From Stereum hirsutum FP-91666 SS1 (lineage: Eukaryota; Basidiomycota; Agaricomycetes; Russulales; Stereaceae): a DNA stretch of 64,000 nt. The notes under the pieces were generated by a model, which was given only the letters and a program-made list of their open reading frames with translations, did not search any database and was not told the origin of the DNA. This document shows positions 57,246-64,000 of the stretch, in pieces. Each line of letters opens with the position of its first letter. Positions within the stretch are counted from its first letter, which is position 1. The stretch spans positions 282,916 through 346,915 of the forward strand of contig NW_006763134.1 in assembly GCF_000264905.1 (NCBI RefSeq), written 5' to 3'. Made by a program: the position numbers and the translations under genes.

Positions 57246-60200
57246 ATGGCACCTTCACCATCGACGTCTACGCCGTCGTCCTCGTCTTCACCGCCTTCGC
57301 TGCAGCAAGCTACGGTGAAGTCTACGGTTGCTTGGCAGAGGGATTTGGAGAGTTTGTTTGTGCTTGCGAAGGATCGGTTTCCGGATGTAGTGTGGGACTT
57401 GGTGGACGAGGATGACGATGCGAAGGGAGAGGAGGTATGGGGTCACAAAGGTTCGTGTTTCATTGCATTTCGTTTGCTTGTGTGGAAATGGCAACATTCT
57501 GGTGCTGGAGTCATCACGAGGGAATCGTCTCTGACGGGCCACAGTGAGTTGACGTGCGGCGCCAACGCTCTTTTCATGGATATTCATGGCGGGATTTCAT
57601 TCCAAGTCAAGATACTTTTGCTGTGTGTGTACTTTGTGCGAGAAACATGAAAATACTGTCACCCCATCTGTTGACCAACTCGCTGTCCACCTATCGATTG
57701 AAGTACTCACGATATTGAGCTAAGTTTTCGGCTAAGAGAACTTTCATTCTTGGACTATTTTTCTTCTACCGCATGTGATAGCCTCACAACATGCATTCTA
57801 ATACCGTCCTTTTGTCTCGTACTACATTCTGACCGCTTGCTGACTGACGGTTTCCATGTCCAGCCATCGTCTACGCACGAGCACCACCAACTTTCCAACA
57901 ACGCTACTTCTCCTTCCGGCCAGCTCCAATATCCTCACCAGGACCCTACTCGCCAACCGGGTTTCCGGCCCAATCCGCACTCTCTCTATCTCTGGGAGTT
58001 GATCTCCCTTCCATGTCCCGCTCCCCATCGCCCTTCCGCCCCGTCTCCCCCAGCCCCTCGACCACCGTCAACGGCGTCCTCCGACTGACCACCACCATCA
58101 ACCCCATCCTTTTCTCCAAGGAGCTCGAATACCTCTACACCGGCAAAGGCTTCGGCGAAGCCTTCGAATTCCTCTTCGACTCGACCGAGCACCGCGACGA
58201 AGGCGATGCCGAAGAGAACCGAATAGACAAGCTACGAAAAGACATGGTGTTCATGTGGCGCTCACGGCTCTACTCCGACGTCCGCATCACGATCGAAGGC
58301 CGCCCATCGTCCACACACGAAAACACCGCCGCCGTCTTCTCCACACATCGCTTCATCCTCGTCTCCCGATCCACATATTTCCACAACGCGCTCATCGCCT
58401 GGGGCAACCCTTCCTCCAAACCTGGCGAACCTGCGACTCTGACTTTACCTTCCCCACCGTTTACGCCCCCCGCGTTACATTTCATTCTTGGGTTCATATA
58501 TACCGGGACGTTGATATTTTCGAATAGGTCGTATGACTTGGATACGGCGTTCCACATCATGCGTTCCGCGACGTATTTATCGCTCGACACGCTCTACGAC
58601 GAAGTCCAGGCGCGGATCGTCGTCGAGATGATGCATGGCCTCTTCCACGCTTTTCTCGATTTCGCGGAGTATGAGCGTGTCACGGGCGGGCGGTGGGGTG
58701 TCGGCGGATGTAGATGCCGACAATGCGCCCGTCGCGTCCCGCGCGTGCTCGAATTCGCGCTCCTCGACGACGTGAAGAACCCGCACCTCGAACGGGGCGC
58801 GCGTCGGGCCCTAGTCGGACTTTTTGGCGAGGGGTGGTGTCATCCCGAGTTCGCTGGTCTGGACAAGAAAGTGCGGGAGATGGCGTTGAAGGGCGTGGCG
58901 AAGCGGACGACGCCAAGTAATGTGTTTGCGCTGTTGTTCGCGGCGGAGTTTGCTTTGAGAAGATTGGAGAGCGTGATTGATACGTGGGCGGATGTGGTCA
59001 AGGATATGATTGTGGAGGCGAGGAAGGGGATGGATAGGGTGTTGAATGATCAGGCGGAGGAGTGTTTCCAGCAGGGGGAGTGGGAGGAGTTGATGGAGGC
59101 GGATGGGGTCAGGTTTGAGGATGGGGAGAAGGTGGAGTTGATTACGGATGCCTTGAGGAGGGGGTTCAATGAGAAGAGTGCGGCGATGGTTTATCAAGTG
59201 CGTTTTTTTTTCTTTTGGCCTTTGTTTGTTTTTGGTGAGATGGGGCTGAATGGGATATTTTGCCCTAGGTCCTCGTGTCGTCTATTTTGCTGCGCCCCCA
59301 CGCGACGGATCCGAACCAGACGATGCTGTCACAGACATCTCATGTTCGTGTCCTGATTGAACAGGTGCGCATGGACGTCGTACGATGGGTGCGTAAGAGG
59401 TGGTTTAGTATCCGGAATGACGGAGGGTTCAATACGTTGGAGAACTGGGCATTGAAGGAGCTTGCACACGGTTTGTCTTTTACTCCCTTAGGACATACGT
59501 TATATTCTGACACAGACATTACAGAGATGGGAGTCCCATCGGAAGATCTTCGCAACTTACCAGCCGGCGACTCACCCGCGAAAGGCAGCCCCCCACGGAC
59601 CGGCGGTGTACGCACTGCTACTGGTCGACCAGATACGGACGGCGAGAGCATGAGCCTCCACTCATTACGCACCAGCGTCCTCAACCGAAACATGGCCAAG
59701 ACGAACGGTCCATCTTCCAACAACCGAGAACCAGTGACGTCCTCAGCCAACTCCGTCCGATCTGTCGCTCGCAGCAACTACTCTACCTCTTCCCGCGTCA
59801 GCACCGCTACCACAGCATCCCGACGAACAGCATCCGCATCCCTCCGTCCCGACTCGAAGCTCACACCCTCGCGTTCTCCTTCCCGTGCCACATCTCACTC
59901 TTCGATCAGCATATCGGAGGAAGCATCACCAGCGAGTCCCGAATCAGTGACAACCAGCTCATCGAGCACCAATACCCCACGGTCGTCCATCGCCTTACCA
60001 CGCGGCATCGTCGTCGACGACCCGCCTACCCCCACTCCCCGCCCCAAATCCTCAGCTGCATCCGTCTCCTCAGTCCGTTCCCACGCTTCCACGATCCGCA
60101 AGACGTCTACTCCGAGCACGAGCGCGAAAGGCTCGCCCTCCCTCCGCGTCCCATCCACATCCACCCGCCCTCCCTCCTCCGTCTCTAATTATTCCACCGC

Positions 60201-61434
60201 CGACGGCTCGGGCTCGGCCTCTGCCACATACAAGAACGCAAAGTCGGATCTAGCGTCCGCGCCTGGAGCGAGGACACGGAGGGCATCGGTTTCGTCTGCT
60301 GTTTCGTCTGTTAGCGTGAAGACGACTGCGTCTGCGAAAGCTGCTGCTGCTGGTTCATCTACTGCTGCTGGAAGGCCTAGACGACCGTCTGCTGGTTCGG
60401 CGATGTCTACGCTTAGTACGGCTGCGAAAGCGAAGAAACCGGCGGGTTCGGCGGAGACTGGGACTGGGACGAAGCAGCGAACGACGTCGGGTGGTGCGGG
60501 TCGTCCTCCCTCTGCCGCATCTCTTCGTTCGCCCTCCGCCGCGTCTCTTCGTTCGAATGCGGCTTCTGTAAGGTCTACAGCCACGTCGCCTACCACTCCG
60601 CGAAAAGTGTCCGCGCGCCCGAAACCACCAAGTGAATCGCCAAATTCGAAAACACCGACGAAACCTGCAGCATCGTCGTCAGGACCGTCGGGGACGATCA
60701 AAGCTTCAAGAGGGAAGACGGTGCCGCCTGTGCCTACGGTCCCGAGGACGGCCTCACCGTCAGCTAAATCGGAAGCTTCGACTCCTACGACGGCGAAACC
60801 TTCGCCAGTCAATGCGGTTAAGGAATCCGTCACGCGGAGGGCTTCGACGGATACGATCACGAAGTCGACAGCCGGTGGTGGATCTGCTATCACGAACCCT
60901 CCGCCACCAGCTGTTTCATTACCGACATTCGGAGACTCGGTTGTTGGGGCTCCGAGGGGTGCGACGCTCGAGGTTGGGATTCCGTGTATTATCTCGTCGA
61001 AACGGGCGCGGTTCCGCGCGTTTGCGAGGTATATCGGGGAGGTGGAGGGTGAGTCTGGGCCTTGGGTAGGGGTGGAGGTGCCGTTGATGGATAATGGGAC
61101 GACGGAGAAGGTCGAGAAGAGGCAGTGGAATGATGGGACGTGGGGCGGGATCAAGTATTTTGATCTCGGGGTAGGAGCGGAGTGGGATTACAGCGAGGAG
61201 CGCGCGGCGAGGCGGCGGAGATTGGACCAGTGGTCGGGCGGGAGCACGTTGAAGGGATCTTCGATCCTGGGGTTGAAGAGGGAGGCGGAGCTGTCGGTGG
61301 ATGGGAGGAGCAAGCGGTTTAGGGCTGCGTCGCCGGCGGTTTCGGATGTGACGAATACGACGGAGTCGAGGGGGTTGTTCGTTAGGCCTCAGCAGGTTTT
61401 GTATGTCGTTGATGCTGTTGGGGCGGATTTCTGA
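57246..61434 (+). CDS. Large BTB-domain protein with C-terminal CAP-Gly-like domain
   Basis: Four exons (57246-57450, 57864-59197, 59269-59470, 59516-61434) join exactly to 1219 residues; an acceptor 9 nt further on would give 1216. Residues about 200-300 form the BTB fold (LYSDVRITIEGR, FSTHRFILVSRSTYFHNALI, FILGFIYTGTLIFS). A helical BACK-like region follows to about 500, with a CRCRQC motif. Residues about 600-1040 are Ser/Thr/Ala/Pro low complexity with many SP and TP sites. Residues about 1067-1130 resemble CAP-Gly: GIPCIISSKRARFRAFARYI, GEVEGESGPWVGVEV, then WNDGTWGGIKYFD. The classic GKNDG of microtubule-tip proteins is replaced by WNDGTWGG. The first intron is long (413 nt) and could hide an exon. 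A role linking protein turnover to microtubules is inference. Confidence 0.85.
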
Positions 61435-62676
61435 GGACTGATGATCGATACCCCCTTGCGCCGTCGGGTTATGATTTTTCTTTTACCCTTCTCGTTCTTT
61501 CCTGCCCCCCTCCTCTCCCCGATCCCCTCGGCCATTATCTGAGATTCACACCATATATCCCCCATGCTCTTTGTATTTTCTTTTCGTTTGGTTTCAGCTC
61601 TTCTTATGACACTTTCACGATTACATACCTCTCGGTCCTGATTCTCAACTCATTTGGAATGCTTTCTGTCTCGTTCTTCCTCGTTCTTCTGTTTTGATCT
61701 ACCCAGCTGCACTCTCCGCAGCTTACCAACACTCGCTCCTTTTATTGATTATCGAATACTTGTGACCGATTCGGTCATCTATTATCATCATCACATCACA
61801 CTCCTTTTGATGTTTCTCGCAAGTTCTTCCACCTCTGTCGTCGCTCTCTCGCTGATATTGATGTCTCTTTGCTAGGCTAAGTTAGGTTGCGGGTTTGTTC
61901 GTCGACTTTTTTTTGATGTTATGTTTTTGTCCACAGACATGGCTTTGGAATGCTGATCAGCCATTTTGCTAGGGTCGAATCCAAAGAGACGCCGATGCAG
62001 AGACTCCGTGGTGGCGAGTTCGCCACTCAATTGATAAGCGCCCTGCAGAGTGAGCCATGGTTGGTTCCAAAGTTGCCTTTTCCTTATGACCAGTTTCCAA
62101 CCGACTCATCAGAAAACACGTTGGTTGATCCGCTCTTACTCTGTCCACCCAAGACACCCATTTATGAGAGCAGCCCTTTACAACGAGCCGTCTATTCTCA
62201 ACGTATCATACCCGGGCCCAAAGTGCTTATTTGAGCTGCTCTTCGATGCATACTCGTGATGCATTCCGCGCTGCCCAGTTCTTCATAACCGCAGTTTTGC
62301 CCCTAAACAAGAATCTCCTTGGGTGTATTCTGACTCTGCTGAATTCTCTCCACAGGCGTCTGTGTACAAGGAGCCTGAGATCCGAGCTTCTTTTGAGCAA
62401 TAGGTACTGCTGTATGGGCGCTTGCTCATTTCCTCAGTCGCAGTCCCTCCCTTTCTCAGAGTGCATACAGCCCAATTCTCGCACCGCCCATCACCAAGAC
62501 CAGCAGGAGAGGTATATATAGCAGGGAGTGCAATGATGTGGCCACAGGCTGCACCTTGATGCTATCTTCATCTCCTGACTCTTTCCGCTCTCCCATCATC
62601 CTGCGAGGGTCTCAGAACGACTCCTGCGATTTGGTTGCGTACGTGTCCTGACAGATTCATTGCCGAACGGTCAACG
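61435..62676. other. Intergenic region with candidate core promoter of the WD40 gene
   Basis: 1.2 kb without a recognisable gene. The left part is the 3' UTR of the BTB/CAP-Gly gene. Confidence 0.5.
62513..62521 (+). promoter_or_regulatory. TATA-like box upstream of the WD40 gene
   Basis: The sequence tatatatag lies about 160 bp before the start codon at 62677. The spacing fits a core promoter with a moderate 5' UTR, but no transcript data support it. Confidence 0.35.
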
Positions 62677-64000
62677 ATGTCTTCACCGTCTGCGTCGTCG
62701 AGTAGTGGTTGGAGCTGGGTTCATGAGGGTACTGGGATCAGAGGTGAGTTGCTTTTGCTAAATGTGTGGCGCGCGCACCAGAAATTGTACGGTCTCCTCA
62801 GCCAGTACACCCCTGCGTATACGCTCCCCATGCCGCTCTATCTATGGCATATTGACTGACCAGCTTGTGTCTTCACAGACCAGAGTCCGTCGATCAAGAC
62901 AGAGACAGAGTGCGGCGAAGACTGGCAACATATTTCAGATTCTTCATTGGGCTCTGAATCCGATTTCACGGATCTCGAATCGGCAGACGGAAGAGAGCCC
63001 GTTGCTAGTGTCGTTGCTGACCATAATGAGATTCCGCTAGAGCAGTTTCTCATCCGTTTATTTCGGGTCTTTGAGCATCCTAGGTACGTGCGCTTCGTCC
63101 ACACTTACGCCCCCGTGTTGTTCAGTGCTCAACCTCTCGTGTCGCACAGCACAATATATTCGGTAGACATCTCGCACAACGGACGATACGTCGCCACAGG
63201 CAGCGAACACGGTACTCGACTCTACGATCTCTTCACTGGTCCAAGACCAGGGGACCATACCATGTGGTGAGTTCTGTTCCGCTGCAGGTTTTCTCTCTTC
63301 TATTTTCCCGCTATCACACCACGCCGATTGCTCATGGTGTTCCATACAGGCGCTTACTCCCAGAACGTGCTGATCTGCTCAGCGAACAAGCCATCTTGGC
63401 GAACGATGTCGCTATCGTCGGCCCAGCGAGTTCACCGCTATCGGACAGGGACGAGTTCACGCAGCAAGTCGTGAACTTGGGACAAGTATCCGAATCAGAG
63501 TCGGAGGCGAAGTCGACGTCGATCGTGTATCGCGTGCGGTTCAGTCCTGACGGAAGATATCTCGCCACAGGATCGCAGGATAAACAGATCCGGGTACGTT
63601 GGTAGCATTTAGTGTGGCGCTACAGTTCGCAGCATCTTGAGCGCTCATCACGTTTCTTTTCGAAGGTATGGGACGTCACTAGGCGAGGGATCCAGAGCAT
63701 CCTCAAGAGCCACAACAACTGGGTCGTTTCGCTCGATTTCTACCCCTCCGCCAATCGGCTCGTATCCACATCTTTAGATCGCACAGCACGCATATGGAGC
63801 ACCCTGCCCTCATACCGCGCCTGGGATATTTATTCCGACATCGACCACCCCATCACTTTGACACTGAACGATCAACTCACGTCGACAGGCTCACAAGCGG
63901 CCTGGTGCTCTGCGGTTTCTTATGACGGTCTGTTGGTCGCCGTGGGCAGCGAGGATGGGTGTATCAGTTTCTGTAACGCGGTTACGGGAAGGTTGGTAGA
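62677..64000 (+). CDS. WD40-repeat protein, Tup1-like start, incomplete at window end
   Basis: Five exons are visible (62677-62743, 62879-63083, 63126-63266, 63350-63593, 63666 onward) and the frame is open at the window end. The N-terminus is Ser-rich, then acidic (DQSPSIKTETECGEDW). WD40 blades begin with IYSVDISHNGRYVATGSEHG, followed by VYRVRFSPDGRYLATGSQDK, VWDVTRRGIQSILKSHNNWV, LVSTSLDRTARIWS and VSYDGLLVAVGSEDG. The long insert between the first and second blades (LLPERADLLSEQAILAND) and the phrase FSPDGRYLATGSQDKQIRVW recall Tup1-type corepressors, but the N-terminal Tup1 tetramerisation helix is not seen. The function is unresolved. Confidence 0.85.

Noticed and set aside
60189..61154. 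Long minus-strand open frame (321 codons) opposite the BTB/CAP-Gly gene
   Set aside because: It is antisense to a Ser/Ala/Thr-rich coding region with biased codons, a classic source of long shadow frames. It has no domain, and the plus-strand frame is supported by splice continuity and a CAP-Gly-like end.

Overview
The window is nuclear DNA of a filamentous basidiomycete, most likely an agaricomycete. Genes carry many short introns (about 50-70 nt, GT-AG, donors of the GTRNGT type). Families typical of Agaricomycetes are present: expanded P450s, BTB/POZ proteins and salicylate-hydroxylase-like flavoproteins. Housekeeping proteins are clearly fungal (Skt5/Chs4, Par32/DUF3602, SmD1, DNAJC17). 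No tRNA, rRNA, CRISPR or prokaryotic feature was seen. Gene spans below run from start to stop codon and include introns. Exon joins were read by hand from splice sites and reading-frame continuity.

Layout. 0-2.5 kb: a P450 on the minus strand. 3.7-6.4 kb: a Skt5/Chs4-like chitin synthase activator ending in a CaaX box. 6.4-9.3 kb: gene-poor DNA with a 27-G run and a 20-bp tandem repeat. 9.3-10.6 kb: a Par32-like protein with four GRGGxGN motifs. 12.8-14.1 kb: a short-chain dehydrogenase. 14.5-18.6 kb: three tandem BTB genes. 18.9-22.3 kb: two convergent genes for splicing-associated proteins, HCNGP/SAP30BP-like and DNAJC17-like.

22.9-39.4 kb is the most coherent metabolic block: P450, FAAH-type amidase, acyl-CoA ligase, L-fuconate dehydratase, and two tandem FAD monooxygenases of the salicylate-hydroxylase type. 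A third monooxygenase copy lies at 48.6-50.5 kb and a broken relic of a fourth at 52.7-54.1 kb. Together the enzymes could hydrolyse an amide, activate the acid as a CoA thioester and hydroxylate an aromatic ring; that pathway is inference only.

40-48 kb holds a coiled-coil protein of unknown function, a 1.2-kb TA-flanked inverted-repeat element and a protein with two C2HC zinc fingers. 51.2-52.6 kb is another BTB gene. 54.4-55.3 kb is a nested pair of TA-flanked inverted-repeat elements just upstream of the SmD1 gene (55.5-56.2 kb). 57.2-61.4 kb encodes a 1219-residue BTB plus CAP-Gly-like protein, and 62.7 kb to the window end is the start of a WD40 gene.

Points that stand out: an 18-nt microexon conserved in all three intact flavoprotein paralogs; a GC-AG intron in the amidase; several first exons of only 6-14 nt; the nested mobile elements; and paired CxxC motifs downstream of the BTB domain in the tandem BTB proteins.
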